NCBI GenBank assembly: GCA_013362805.1
Contig: JABFVL010000013.1
Coordinates: 1 to 64,000, forward strand
Direction of reading: 5' to 3'
DNA from: Mycobacteriales bacterium
GTDB lineage: Bacteria > Actinomycetota > Actinomycetes > Mycobacteriales > QHCE01
Length of the DNA stretch: 64,000 nucleotides
The notes under the pieces were generated by a model. That model ran no database searches, was not told the origin of the DNA, and saw only the letters and a program-made list of their open reading frames with translations. How positions within the stretch are numbered: the first letter of the stretch is position 1; the number at the start of each line of letters is the position of its first letter. A program made the position numbers and the translations under genes. This document shows positions 1 to 8,719 of the stretch, one piece after another.

Positions 1-30
1 CCCTGCCGTGCCTAACCTGCCCCTAAGCGG

Positions 31-2670
31 CTAATCTCCGCGTTTTTTGTGCCCCAGGGTGGCTCGGGCGGCCTCCAGCCGGGCGATCGGAATGCGAAAT
101 GGAGAACAAGAAACGTAGTCCAACCCGTACTGGTCAAAAAGGTGAATGGAGTCAGGATCGCCACCATGCTCACCACAGACCCCCACCTTGAGGTCAGGCT
201 TAGTGCCACGGCCACGATCCGTGCCCAGGTGAACGAGCTCCCCTACTGCCGAATCCAGGGACTCGAACGGACTGACTTGGAAAATCCCGCGTTCTAGATA
301 CTCCACGAAGAACGCGCCCTCAGCGTCATCGCGAGAAAACCCCCACGTGGTTTGCGTGAGGTCGTTGGTGCCGAAAGAAAAGAAGTCCGCGTCGACGGCG
401 ATCTGATCCGCGGTAAGCGCGGCGCGCGGCAATTCGATCATCGTCCCGATTGGCAGGTCCGCGCCGAGCACAGAGCGCACGACACTGGCTATGTCGGTGC
501 GCACCGCGCTCAACTCAGCCACCGAGCCAACGAGCGGCACCATGATTTCCGGTTGAGGATCATGCCCTTGCTCACGTAGCTCGTTGGTCGCCTCAGCGAT
601 CGCCTGAGCCTGCAATTCGAATAGCCCCGGGATCACTAGTCCAAGGCGCACCCCACGCAGACCCAGCATCGGGTTCTGCTCATGCAGCCGATTAACGGCC
701 TCGAGCAACGCCTTTTCACGCACACTAGGTTCTCGCGTCGCAAGGCTTACCGCGAGTTCGGTGCGATCGGGCAAGAACTCGTGCAGTGGCGGGTCGATGA
801 GTCGGATCGTGACGGGCAAACCGTCCATCGCCCGCAGAATCTCGACAAAATCGTCACGCTGCAGGCTCCGCAAGGGTTCCAGCGCTTGCAATCGCTCCTG
901 CTCGGTCCGGGCCAAAATCAACTGTTCGAGGTGGGCACGTCTCTCACCTAGGAACATGTGTTCGGTCCGGCACAACCCAATCCCTTGTCCGCCAAATCGT
1001 CGGGCTCGCGCAGCGTCTTGCTCCGTGTCGGCGTTGGCGCGCACGCGCATTCGGCGCACCTCATCGGCATGCCGCATCAGCGAATCCACCGCAGACACCA
1101 GCTGACTTTCAACGTGTTTGCCCTCAAAATAAGCGACCACATCGGAGTCAGCTACTGGCAGATCTCCCGCATAGACCGCGCCAGTTCCGCCGTCAATCGA
1201 AATGACATCGCCTTGCTTCACCACGATGTCGCCTACCGCAAACTGGTCGGGGCCCACGGTGAGTTTGTCAGCCCCGCACACACAGGTCTTGCCCATCCCT
1301 CGAGCAACAACCGCCGCGTGGCTCGTCTTGCCACCGCGCGAGGTGAGCACGCCGTTCGCCGCGATCATCCCGTCCAAGTCATCCGGGTTCGTTTCTCGGC
1401 GCACCAAAATGACAGCCTTGCCGTCTTTAGCCCATTGCACCGCGGTGGCGGAATCAAAAACGGCCTGCCCCACGGCGGCGCCCGGGGATGCCGCGATGCC
1501 GTTAGCCAGGACCCGTGCTTCGCGCACAGCTTCGGGGTCAAAGTGCGGGAACATCAATTGGGCGAGCTGCGCGCCCGTCACTCGGCACAATGCCTCGTCT
1601 TGGGTGATCATGCCCTCAGCAACCAAAGCGGCAGCGATCCGGAACGCCGCGGCGGCCGTACGTTTTCCAACTCGGGTTTGCAGCATCCACAATTTCCCGC
1701 GTTCGACGGTGAACTCGATGTCGCACAAGTCTCGGTAGTGCTGCTCAAGCGTGCTCATCACTTGCCGAAGTTCGTGATAGGCCGAAGGCACCAGTTTTTC
1801 TAGCTCCGTCAGCGGAACAGTGTTGCGAATCCCCGCCACGACATCTTCACCCTGGGCATTGGCGAGGTAGTCACCGTAGTTTCCACTTTCTCCGGTGGCA
1901 GGGTCACGCGTGAATGCAACTCCAGTGCCCGAATCCGCCCCGAGGTTTCCAAATACCATCGCGACCACGCTCACGGCAGTGCCAGCGTTGTCATCGAGCC
2001 GTTCGATGCGGCGATACGTCTTCGCGCGCTCAGTGTTCCACGAATTAAATACCGCCGAAATAGCCGCCTTGAGTTGCTCGCGTGGATCTTGTGGAAACGC
2101 GTCACCACTCAGTTTTTTAAACTCGTCGACTAGATCGCTCATCGCTTCGGGAGAAAGCTCAGTGTCGTTGGTGACGCCATAGCGGATTTTTGCTGCTTCT
2201 AGGGCCTCGTCGAAAGGCTCCCCAGAAAGCCCTAGGACAGTTTTTCCGAACATTTGAACGAGCCGGCGATACGAATCCCATGCGAACCGTGCATCACCAG
2301 ACTGAGCCGCCAGCCCGTGCACTGACTCATCATTGAGCCCTACGTTGAGCACCGTCTCCATCATGCCGGGCATTGAGGCGGCCGCACCGGAGCGAACCGA
2401 GACCAGAAGTGGATTCGCGGTGTCGCCAAGCTCGCGGCCCATTTTCTTTTCCAACGCCGTCAAATGGTCAGCAACCTGGGCAGTGAGCTCGGGGGGCGGG
2501 GTTCCGGTGCGCAAATATTCGCGGCAGGCCTGCGTCGTGATGGTGAAGCCGGGCGGCACGGGCAGGCCAAGCCGAGTCATCTCGGCGAGATTCGCCCCCT
2601 TGCCCCCCAAGAGTTCTGCCTGCTCTTTACCACCTTCGGCGAAATCGAACACATAACGCGGCTGTTCCAT
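31..2670 (-). CDS. ppdK: pyruvate, phosphate dikinase
   Basis: Cytosolic enzyme that interconverts pyruvate, ATP and phosphate with phosphoenolpyruvate, AMP and pyrophosphate. The 879 residues match the usual length. The N-terminal ATP-grasp half starts with the LGGKGANLAEM motif near residue 21. The phosphohistidine domain carries GGKTSHAAVVARG with the catalytic His at 451, and the C-terminal PEP/pyruvate barrel ends with CGEHGG, catalytic Cys at 832. An ATG start preceded by GGAGG at 6-7 bases is well supported. It follows glyS on the same strand after a 113-base AT-rich gap that probably holds its own promoter. No truncation seen. Confidence 0.97.
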   Translation of the reverse strand: MEQPRYVFDFAEGGKEQAELLGGKGANLAEMTRLGLPVPPGFTITTQACREYLRTGTPPPELTAQVADHLTALEKKMGRELGDTANPLLVSVRSGAAASMPGMMETVLNVGLNDESVHGLAAQSGDARFAWDSYRRLVQMFGKTVLGLSGEPFDEALEAAKIRYGVTNDTELSPEAMSDLVDEFKKLSGDAFPQDPREQLKAAISAVFNSWNTERAKTYRRIERLDDNAGTAVSVVAMVFGNLGADSGTGVAFTRDPATGESGNYGDYLANAQGEDVVAGIRNTVPLTELEKLVPSAYHELRQVMSTLEQHYRDLCDIEFTVERGKLWMLQTRVGKRTAAAAFRIAAALVAEGMITQDEALCRVTGAQLAQLMFPHFDPEAVREARVLANGIAASPGAAVGQAVFDSATAVQWAKDGKAVILVRRETNPDDLDGMIAANGVLTSRGGKTSHAAVVARGMGKTCVCGADKLTVGPDQFAVGDIVVKQGDVISIDGGTGAVYAGDLPVADSDVVAYFEGKHVESQLVSAVDSLMRHADEVRRMRVRANADTEQDAARARRFGGQGIGLCRTEHMFLGERRAHLEQLILARTEQERLQALEPLRSLQRDDFVEILRAMDGLPVTIRLIDPPLHEFLPDRTELAVSLATREPSVREKALLEAVNRLHEQNPMLGLRGVRLGLVIPGLFELQAQAIAEATNELREQGHDPQPEIMVPLVGSVAELSAVRTDIASVVRSVLGADLPIGTMIELPRAALTADQIAVDADFFSFGTNDLTQTTWGFSRDDAEGAFFVEYLERGIFQVSPFESLDSAVGELVHLGTDRGRGTKPDLKVGVCGEHGGDPDSIHLFDQYGLDYVSCSPFRIPIARLEAARATLGHKKRGD

Positions 2671-2783
2671 TGAGCCCTCCCAAGGCGCGGTGTCTCCCTA
2701 TATTCGCACGCACCTTGGAATAGGTATTCACTCTTGTTTACTTATTTCTTGAACACGGCGACAACATATGCAATTCGCACTTT

Positions 2784-4166
2784 TCAAGCACCTCGCAAGC
2801 GCGTGTTCAAATAGCCTTCCAACTGATCCACCGAAACTCGCTCTTGAGACATTGAATCTCGTTCCCGCACAGTCACCGCATTGTCGTTCGGGGTCGCAAA
2901 GTCAAGTGTCACGCAATAGGGCGTGCCAATTTCATCTTGCCGACGATAGCGGCGACCGATTGCCCCAGCATCGTCAAATTCGACATTCCAGGAACCGCGC
3001 AAGGCATCAGCCAGCGAACGGGCACGTGGGGACAACTCCGGATTTCGGGAAAGCGGTAGCACGGCTACCTTGATCGGTGCCAATCGATAGTCGAGCTTGA
3101 GAACCACTCGTTTATCGGTGCCACCTTTGGCATTGCGGGCCATATCTTCGCTGTAGGCGTCGAGCAGAAAACACAGAACAGCACGGTTGATCCCGGCGGA
3201 GGCGCTCACCACATGAGGCAGCCAACGGTTCGATTTCTCTTGGTCGTAGTGAGTGAGATCCGCCCCGGAGGCTTTTGCGTGTGCCTGCATATCCCGATCG
3301 CTCCGGTTAGAAATCGCCTCCAGGCCGCCCCATTCGGCACCAACAAAATCGAAGTGGTATTCCACATTAATGCTTCGCTCACTAGAATGTGCTGGCGCAA
3401 TTTCCATGAGACGCAGATGGTCTTTGTTAATTCCTAGATCCACATACCACTGCATACGAGCGTCGATCCAATATTGATGCCATTCAGCGCTTGCGTCTGG
3501 CTGGGTGAAGAACACCAAATCGGCTTGTTCAAATTCTCTGGTTCGGAATAGAAAGTTATTAGGCGCGATCTCATTGCGGAAAACTTGACCTATTTGCGCG
3601 ACACCGAATGGTGGCTTTTTGCGAGCCGTTTGCTGCACGTTCGCAAAGTTGCAGATGATGCCGGTGGTGCCTTCGGGACGCAAATAACTCGGGGTGGGCG
3701 GATTTGGTCCTAGCGAAGTCGAAAGCAAAGCCGAAAACATTCGTGGATCGGTGAATGTGCCGCGCGTGCCACAATCTGGACAGTTCACATCGCTCAGGCC
3801 CGGGGCGGGCGAGCGTCCATGTAGTTCAGTGAATTGAGCGGTCAACGCGGCGACTGCATAACAACGTTGACAGGCTTGACATTCAGTCAGCGGTTCGGCG
3901 AAATGTTGCGTATGCCCCGAAGCCTCCCACATCGCGGGGCCCGCGATCACGCTTGCGTCAAGCCCCACGACATCGTCTCGTCCGGTGACAAGAGTGCGCC
4001 ACCATTGGCGCTTGATGTTGTTTTTTAGCTCTACGCCGAGCGGGCCATAGTCCCAAGCGCCCCGAGCTCCGGGGTAGATCTCGCTGGCGGGAAATACAAA
4101 TCCGCGTCGCTTCGCAAGACCAGTAATTACATCAAGACGATCGGCATACACTTTCGTTCGCTCCAT
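2784..4166 (-). CDS. glyS: glycyl-tRNA synthetase, dimeric type
   Basis: Charges tRNA-Gly with glycine in the cytosol. At 460 residues it is the single-chain alpha2 (class II, archaeal/actinobacterial) form, not the two-subunit GlyQ/GlyS type. Visible features are the N-terminal [20 protein letters not shown] segment, a Cys-rich insertion (CQACQRCY and CPDCG, probably zinc-binding), class II motif 2 ([19 protein letters not shown]) and a C-terminal anticodon-binding domain starting near [10 protein letters not shown]. The ATG start lacks a strong ribosome site. Next to the zinc genes, as in mycobacteria, where glyS neighbours smtB and zur. Confidence 0.97.
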   Translation of the reverse strand: MERTKVYADRLDVITGLAKRRGFVFPASEIYPGARGAWDYGPLGVELKNNIKRQWWRTLVTGRDDVVGLDASVIAGPAMWEASGHTQHFAEPLTECQACQRCYAVAALTAQFTELHGRSPAPGLSDVNCPDCGTRGTFTDPRMFSALLSTSLGPNPPTPSYLRPEGTTGIICNFANVQQTARKKPPFGVAQIGQVFRNEIAPNNFLFRTREFEQADLVFFTQPDASAEWHQYWIDARMQWYVDLGINKDHLRLMEIAPAHSSERSINVEYHFDFVGAEWGGLEAISNRSDRDMQAHAKASGADLTHYDQEKSNRWLPHVVSASAGINRAVLCFLLDAYSEDMARNAKGGTDKRVVLKLDYRLAPIKVAVLPLSRNPELSPRARSLADALRGSWNVEFDDAGAIGRRYRRQDEIGTPYCVTLDFATPNDNAVTVRERDSMSQERVSVDQLEGYLNTRLRGA

Positions 4167-4211
4167 CCGGCTGGCCGTCGGCGAGTGGTGGAGTGAACCC
4201 TACAACGCGGA

Positions 4212-4245
4212 CCGGGTGTCCGCTGCACACGCAACGGACACCCGG
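4212..4245. terminator. stem-loop after the 4282-4965 gene
   Basis: Perfect 11-base inverted repeat (4212-4222 and 4235-4245, CCGGGTGTCCG and its complement) with a 12-base loop. It lies between the stop of the minus-strand gene at 4282 and the glyS start. No T-run follows on the minus strand, so it may be a terminator of the U-less kind or an mRNA 3' stabiliser. Confidence 0.5.
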
Positions 4246-4281
4246 ACATAAAGAATCAAACTATGTGATACATGACATCAC

Positions 4282-4965
4282 TTACGGACAGACGCGAAGG
4301 TCGCTTTCACCTTCAATGACAACGTTGTATCGCTCTCGATCCGTTGTATTGTCGGGGAATTTCAAAGTTACCTTGACCAAATAGTCGCCGTCTTCCAAGG
4401 AGGTATCGGTGACTTCAAAATCGTTAAACTTTTTAGGACGACTACTCATTTCATCAACGAACTCTTGTTCCGTCTGATCATCACGAACCTCATCGCACAA
4501 CGAGTCGTATGCGTCGCCATAACGCTCAGCTTGAATATCCTCCAAATAGGTCACGACGGCTTCGCGTGCATCGTCTTCGGTGTCTTCGGCGATTCGGTAT
4601 ACGAAATACCCAAAGCCGCCAACACATCCACAGCACAAAATCAACACGAGCAGGGCGATAGAGCCGCCAATCCACCAGCCACGGTTGCTTCGACGCGGAG
4701 GCGGCGGAAAAGCACCGGGGCCGCCCGGTCCAGCAATTGGATAGGCACCGTGCATGGGCGGATAGTGCTGGCCAGAATCTCCGTACGGTCCGGGCGGCAT
4801 TGGCCCGCTTGCCTGAGGAGTAGTTTCGGTGGGCGGTGGCGTCATGTCACCGGGGGCGGGCGGAATAGGTGGCGGCTCGTGCGCGGCCGAAGCGGTCGGG
4901 TCAGACCAGGACGGTGACTGCCCTGGGGAAGTTGGATCCGGCGTGGACGGTGACGAGTCGTTCAT
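4282..4965 (-). CDS. proline-rich single-pass membrane protein, unknown function
   Basis: Not assigned to a function. The 227-residue protein has an N-terminal proline-rich cytoplasmic stretch (about residues 1-92), one membrane segment (about 97-120, with a CCGCVGG motif inside) and a roughly 105-residue extracellular domain. That domain resembles DUF4878-type domains in pattern (a helical YLEDIQAERYGDAYDSLC start, then strands, with two Cys that could form a disulfide). This layout is common among actinobacterial envelope proteins. It starts 6 bases after the stop of the upstream ABM-domain gene, so the two are probably cotranscribed. ATG start; GGAAG lies somewhat far upstream. Confidence 0.85.
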   Translation of the reverse strand: MNDSSPSTPDPTSPGQSPSWSDPTASAAHEPPPIPPAPGDMTPPPTETTPQASGPMPPGPYGDSGQHYPPMHGAYPIAGPGGPGAFPPPPRRSNRGWWIGGSIALLVLILCCGCVGGFGYFVYRIAEDTEDDAREAVVTYLEDIQAERYGDAYDSLCDEVRDDQTEQEFVDEMSSRPKKFNDFEVTDTSLEDGDYLVKVTLKFPDNTTDRERYNVVIEGESDLRVCP

Positions 4966-4971
4966 AGTTAT

Positions 4972-5322
4972 TCAGTCTTCCCTGTCTGCGCGCGAGTTGC
5001 ACGCATCATCCGTCCGTTGGCTTGGTGATTCGATGAGCTCGCTCGGAGTCGCGGAGATCAGTGTTTCGAACGCCGATACGTCGCCTCGGGCGTCGGCCAG
5101 GAGCGGCGTCGCGGCGATTTTGACCTCGAAGGCACCTAGCGCGCGACGATAGGCGCCCACATTCACCCAGCGAGTGACCAGTGCCCAGGAGTGTGGGTCA
5201 TCGGCGGCACGACCGAGCTGCCCGTCGATGAAACCGTTTTGTTTCGCCAGTGCCGAAAGAGCGTCCCGAGCCCGGTCCAGGAATCGAGGGTCGCGAGCAT
5301 CGAAGTGGGTGATCACAATCAC
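4972..5322 (-). CDS. antibiotic biosynthesis monooxygenase (ABM) domain protein
   Basis: A small (116 residues) dimeric alpha+beta barrel-type protein judging by pattern: an N-terminal strand MIVITHFDARDP, a helix containing FLDRARDALSALAKQNGF, then GQLGRAADDPHSWALVTRWVN. ABM-fold members include monooxygenases and haem-degrading enzymes, but the substrate cannot be read from the sequence. The start is GTG, with another in-frame GTG two codons later and no clear ribosome site, so it could be leaderless. It is divergent from znuA across about 90 bases. Confidence 0.8.
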   Translation of the reverse strand: MIVITHFDARDPRFLDRARDALSALAKQNGFIDGQLGRAADDPHSWALVTRWVNVGAYRRALGAFEVKIAATPLLADARGDVSAFETLISATPSELIESPSQRTDDACNSRADRED

Positions 5323-5395
5323 GGAGTTGACCGTACCGTTCCTGAGCTAAGGGGTCGCGAACATATGCGCGCTTGACAATAATTAGGTGCATTAA

Positions 5396-5410
5396 TGAAA
5401 GTGATTACCA
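5396..5410. promoter_or_regulatory. probable Zur box at the znuA start
   Basis: The 15-mer TGAAAGTGATTACCA matches 12 of 15 positions of the actinomycete Zur consensus TGAAAATGATTTTCA (recalled). A TTGACA hexamer lies just upstream at 5373-5378. The box covers the bases between two candidate znuA start codons (5395 and 5410). Zinc repression of znuACB by Zur is established in related bacteria; its action here is inferred. Confidence 0.6.
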
Positions 5411-6321
5411 TGAGCAAAAGATTACTGGTTCTAGCCGCGGCCGCAGCCATGTCCACCACCGCCCTCACTGGCTGCAACCTCGGTGACGACGATGAGCGAC
5501 CAAGCGTCGTTGTCGGGTTCTACCCCATAGAGTTCCTCACCAGCCGCATTGGCGGTGACCACTTGAACATCACCAGCCTCGCCGCCCCCGGCGTCGAACC
5601 ACACGATCTCGAACTCAAACCCCGCCAAGCCGCGAAAATTACCGACGCCGACCTCGTTGTGCACCTCGACGGCTTCCAGCCCGCCGTCGATGACGCGATA
5701 AAAGAACACAACCCCAAAGCTGGTTACAACATCGCCGAAAGCACAACGCTCAAAAAGGGCTACGTTCCCGAAGAAAGCCATGAAGAAGGCGAAGTGCACC
5801 AAGACGGTGAAGACACCGATCCGCACGTCTGGCTTGACCCAACCCGCATGCAAGCAATGGCGGATGGGCTCCTGAAAAAACTTGAAAAAATAGACCCCAG
5901 CCACAAAAGCGAATTTCGCGACAACACCCGCGCGCTCAAAACCGAACTCGGGCAACTCGACACCGACTACCAAGACTCACTGGCCAATTGCGGAAGCCGC
6001 ACATTTGTCACCAGCCACAACGCGTTCGGATATCTCGCCGAGCGCTACCAACTCACCCAACTAGCCATCAGCGGGATCGATCCAGAAAACGAGCCCTCCC
6101 CCGAACGCATGCGGGAAATCACTGACCTGGCCCAAGCGAACAACACCACCGTCATCTTCACCGAAGAGCTCGTTAGCTCCAAAGTCGCCGACACCATCGC
6201 CACCCAACTCGGAGCCCGCGTAGAAGTTCTCAACCCCCTCGAACCCGTGGAAGGCAAGGACGACTACCTCTCCGCGATGCGCGATAACCTATCCAAGCTG
6301 CGCGGCGCCATGTCCTGCTAA
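5410..6321 (+). CDS. znuA: zinc ABC transporter substrate-binding lipoprotein
   Basis: Captures zinc (or manganese) outside the membrane and delivers it to ZnuB. The protein begins with a lipoprotein signal and lipobox LTGC, so it is membrane-anchored after cleavage. Metal-site histidines are visible in GVEPHDLELKP, DPHVWLDP and TSHNAFGYLAERY. A His/Glu-rich loop (EESHEEGEVHQDGED) is typical of the zinc-specific members. I place the start at ATG 5410 (MSKRLL), because an in-frame ATG at 5395 would lie in front of the Zur box. znuC begins 46 bases downstream and the five genes run as one operon. Confidence 0.95.
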   Translation: MSKRLLVLAAAAAMSTTALTGCNLGDDDERPSVVVGFYPIEFLTSRIGGDHLNITSLAAPGVEPHDLELKPRQAAKITDADLVVHLDGFQPAVDDAIKEHNPKAGYNIAESTTLKKGYVPEESHEEGEVHQDGEDTDPHVWLDPTRMQAMADGLLKKLEKIDPSHKSEFRDNTRALKTELGQLDTDYQDSLANCGSRTFVTSHNAFGYLAERYQLTQLAISGIDPENEPSPERMREITDLAQANNTTVIFTEELVSSKVADTIATQLGARVEVLNPLEPVEGKDDYLSAMRDNLSKLRGAMSC

Positions 6322-6367
6322 GGCAATTCGATCAGCTAGCTGCCACCGTCGAAGAAGTGAGTAACAC

Positions 6368-7177
6368 ATGGAAAGTCGGCAAGACGAAATTGTGGCGCTC
6401 GACCATGCCCGGGTCACCTACGAGCGGCAGCCAGCAATCGACGATGTCAACATCAGCATCCGCCGAGGCGAAGTCGTAGCGCTCCTAGGCGCCAACGGCT
6501 CCGGCAAAACCACCGTGATCCGCTCCAGCCTCGGCCTGGTTGATGTTGACCATGGCGAAGCACGACTCTTTGGCACACCGCTCAAACGTTTCCACCAATG
6601 GCAACGCGTCGGATACGTACCCCAGCGGCTCGGCGCCGGCAGCGGAGTGCCAGCAACAGTCACCGAAGTAGTCGCATCTGGGCGACTCACCAGAAAAAAA
6701 CTCTTCAACGGCCGCGCCGACCGGAAGGCCATCGCTGAGGCGCTGGACGCGGTCGGCCTTGCCGACCGAGCCCGTGAACCAGTTTCGACATTGTCAGGCG
6801 GTCAACAACAACGCGTGCTGATCGCCAGAGCCTTGGCTGGGGAACCAGAGCTCCTGGTCCTGGATGAACCGACAGTGGGCGTGGACGCCGCCAGTCAACA
6901 AGCGCTCGCGGCGGCGCTGCTGGATCGCATCCGCACCGGCATCACCATGCTCTTGGTCACCCACGAAATGGGCGTACTCGCACCTCTGATCACCCGCACC
7001 ATCACAATGCACGACGGGCATGTGGCATACGACGGCGCACCACATGGATTCGAGCCCGGTGATCTAGCCGGGCGCGCCGATGCCCATTGCGAACGCGGTG
7101 ATCTAGAACAACCACCGCCCATCGACGAACACCCGCACGCCCCGGGCGTGACAGCCAACATGTGGGGCGAAAAATAA
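6368..7177 (+). CDS. znuC: zinc ABC transporter ATP-binding protein
   Basis: Cytoplasmic ATPase that powers zinc import with ZnuB. It shows Walker A GANGSGKTT (residues 41-49), the signature LSGGQQQR, Walker B LLVLDEP and the switch His in LLVTHEMG. The C-terminal tail after the ATPase core (about residues 230-269) is rich in His, Cys, Asp and Glu and could bind metal. That is an inference; such tails are known in some zinc transporters. Its TAA stop overlaps the znuB start as TAATG. Confidence 0.96.
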   Translation: MESRQDEIVALDHARVTYERQPAIDDVNISIRRGEVVALLGANGSGKTTVIRSSLGLVDVDHGEARLFGTPLKRFHQWQRVGYVPQRLGAGSGVPATVTEVVASGRLTRKKLFNGRADRKAIAEALDAVGLADRAREPVSTLSGGQQQRVLIARALAGEPELLVLDEPTVGVDAASQQALAAALLDRIRTGITMLLVTHEMGVLAPLITRTITMHDGHVAYDGAPHGFEPGDLAGRADAHCERGDLEQPPPIDEHPHAPGVTANMWGEK

Positions 7178-8001
7178 TGGAGATTTTGCAGTACGACTTC
7201 ATGGTGCGTGCCCTCATCGCCGCGCTGCTCGTGGGCCTGACCGCACCAGCCGTTGGCATCTACCTTGTACAAAGACGCATGGCATTGATGGGTGACGGTA
7301 TTGGTCACATCGCGCTCACCGGTGTGGCCGCTGGATTTTTCTTCAACACCTCTCCGGTGTGGACCGCCGTCATAGTCGCCGCCCTAGGTGGCATCATTGT
7401 CGAGCTCATTCGCAGCAGCACCCGCACTTCTGGAGACGTAGCTCTAGCCATGTTGTTCTACGGCGGCATCGCTGGCGGTGTTCTCTTAATGGGCTTGGCC
7501 GATACCAGCAATGTCAACCTAATGTCGTATCTGTTCGGCTCACTGCTCACCACTTCCGCAGAAGATCTTTGGGTCATCGGTGGACTAGCGATGGCCGTGC
7601 TCGCGGTCACTCTTGGTGGCCGCAAAATGCTATTCGCGATTTGCCACGACGAAGAATACGCAAAAGTCGCTGGGCTTCCAGTGCGATTTCTCAACCTCTT
7701 GCTCGTAGTCACCGCGGCCGTCACCGTCACCGTGGCAATGCGTGTGGTTGGTCTGCTTCTCGTGAGCGCCCTGATGGTGGTCCCCGTGGCTGCGGCGAGT
7801 CAACTCACGCGCGGTTTCATGGCTACTCTTGCCCTCGCGCTGACCATCGGGGTGCTGGTCTCAGTAGGCGGCGCTGGTGGCTCCTTCTATCTGGACACCG
7901 CGCCCGGAGCAACAATCGTCGTTACCGCCATAGCGGTATTTCTTATCACCGGCTCACTTGCCGCATTCGCCAAAGCCGTTAGACGATGGACCCCACAATG
8001 A
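7177..8001 (+). CDS. znuB: zinc ABC transporter permease
   Basis: Membrane channel subunit of the zinc importer, of the ABC-3 permease family. The 274 residues contain about eight hydrophobic segments. The conserved QRRMALMGDGIGHIALTGVA motif near the N-terminus and the LLLVSALMVVPVAAA segment are typical. A GTG at 7162 could extend the frame, but ATG 7177 overlaps the znuC stop by one base and has GGGGCG upstream, so it is preferred. The stop overlaps the next gene's start as ATGA. Confidence 0.96.
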   Translation: MEILQYDFMVRALIAALLVGLTAPAVGIYLVQRRMALMGDGIGHIALTGVAAGFFFNTSPVWTAVIVAALGGIIVELIRSSTRTSGDVALAMLFYGGIAGGVLLMGLADTSNVNLMSYLFGSLLTTSAEDLWVIGGLAMAVLAVTLGGRKMLFAICHDEEYAKVAGLPVRFLNLLLVVTAAVTVTVAMRVVGLLLVSALMVVPVAAASQLTRGFMATLALALTIGVLVSVGGAGGSFYLDTAPGATIVVTAIAVFLITGSLAAFAKAVRRWTPQ

Positions 8002-8276
8002 GCGAGTATCAGGCCGCGGCCGAACTATTGCGAGCGCTCGCCTCACCGCTGCGCATCGCAATCGTGCTGCGGCTCCAAGACGGCCCCAAAGCGGTGCATG
8101 AGCTTGTCGACGCGCTGGGGGCGCCGCAACCGCTGGTTTCCCAACATCTTCGGGTTTTGCGGGGAGCTCGGCTGGTACACGCGCAACGGCACGGACGAGA
8201 AGTGGCCTATGCGTTGGTTGATACCCATGTTTCCAAGATTGCACTAGCGGCAGTACAGCACGCTGATGAAACCTAA
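7998..8276 (+). CDS. ArsR/SmtB-family metal-responsive repressor
   Basis: A 92-residue winged-helix regulator. The DNA-recognition helix is seen in PQPLVSQHLRVLRGARLV. The C-terminal helix has D-T-H and Q-H-A-D residues in the positions where SmtB/CzrA-type sensors hold zinc (alpha-5 site). The ATG at 7998 overlaps the znuB stop (ATGA); an ATG at 7986 is less likely. In Mycobacterium tuberculosis an SmtB-type gene is cotranscribed with zur (Rv2358-Rv2359), and this gene has the same neighbour. The sensed metal is inferred. Confidence 0.93.
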   Translation: MSEYQAAAELLRALASPLRIAIVLRLQDGPKAVHELVDALGAPQPLVSQHLRVLRGARLVHAQRHGREVAYALVDTHVSKIALAAVQHADET

Positions 8277-8326
8277 ACTTGGGGGCCATGTAAGTCTCCA
8301 GACATCGATTGCGCGAGGATGGGAAC

Positions 8327-8719
8327 ATGCGCACCGCTAGACGAAGCACCCGCCAGCGCAGCGCCGTCATGGCCCTGCTCAACGAAGTCGACGAGTTCCG
8401 CAGTGCCCAAGAACTACACGAACTTCTGCGGCATCGCGGCGAAGCCGTCGGGCTCACCACGGTTTACCGCACCTTGCAAGGCCTCGCCGACGCCGGAGAA
8501 ATCGACGTGATGCGACCACCCGGCGGAGAACATCTCTATCGGCACTGCACCCAAACACACCACCATCATTTGGTGTGCCGTGCTTGTGGTCGCACCGTCG
8601 AAATAGAAGGTCCCACCGTCGAGCGTTGGGCCGACAGCGTAGCCGCGCAACACAACTTCAGCGACGTCAGCCACACACTCGAGTTGTTTGGCACCTGCGC
8701 GCAATGCCGCGATCGCTGA
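8327..8719 (+). CDS. zur: zinc uptake regulator, Fur family
   Basis: Zinc-dependent repressor of zinc uptake genes. The roughly 130-residue protein has an N-terminal winged helix (SAQELHELLRHRG, LTTVYRTLQGLADAG) and a C-terminal dimer/metal domain. Two CxxC pairs (CRACG and CAQC) form the structural zinc site, and a His cluster HTHHHH follows the wing. Start at ATG 8327; a TTG at 8309 in the same frame has weaker support. The stop directly abuts the stop of the convergent gene. Position after znuACB and the ArsR gene supports Zur rather than iron Fur. Confidence 0.95.
   Translation: MRTARRSTRQRSAVMALLNEVDEFRSAQELHELLRHRGEAVGLTTVYRTLQGLADAGEIDVMRPPGGEHLYRHCTQTHHHHLVCRACGRTVEIEGPTVERWADSVAAQHNFSDVSHTLELFGTCAQCRDR

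Noticed and set aside
958-1803. Plus-strand frame of 281 codons inside ppdK
   Set aside because: Antisense to a full-length, well-conserved ppdK; the product is His/Arg-rich with no domain.
5431-5973. Minus-strand frame of 180 codons inside znuA
   Set aside because: Antisense of znuA; Val/Gly/Phe-rich without domain pattern.
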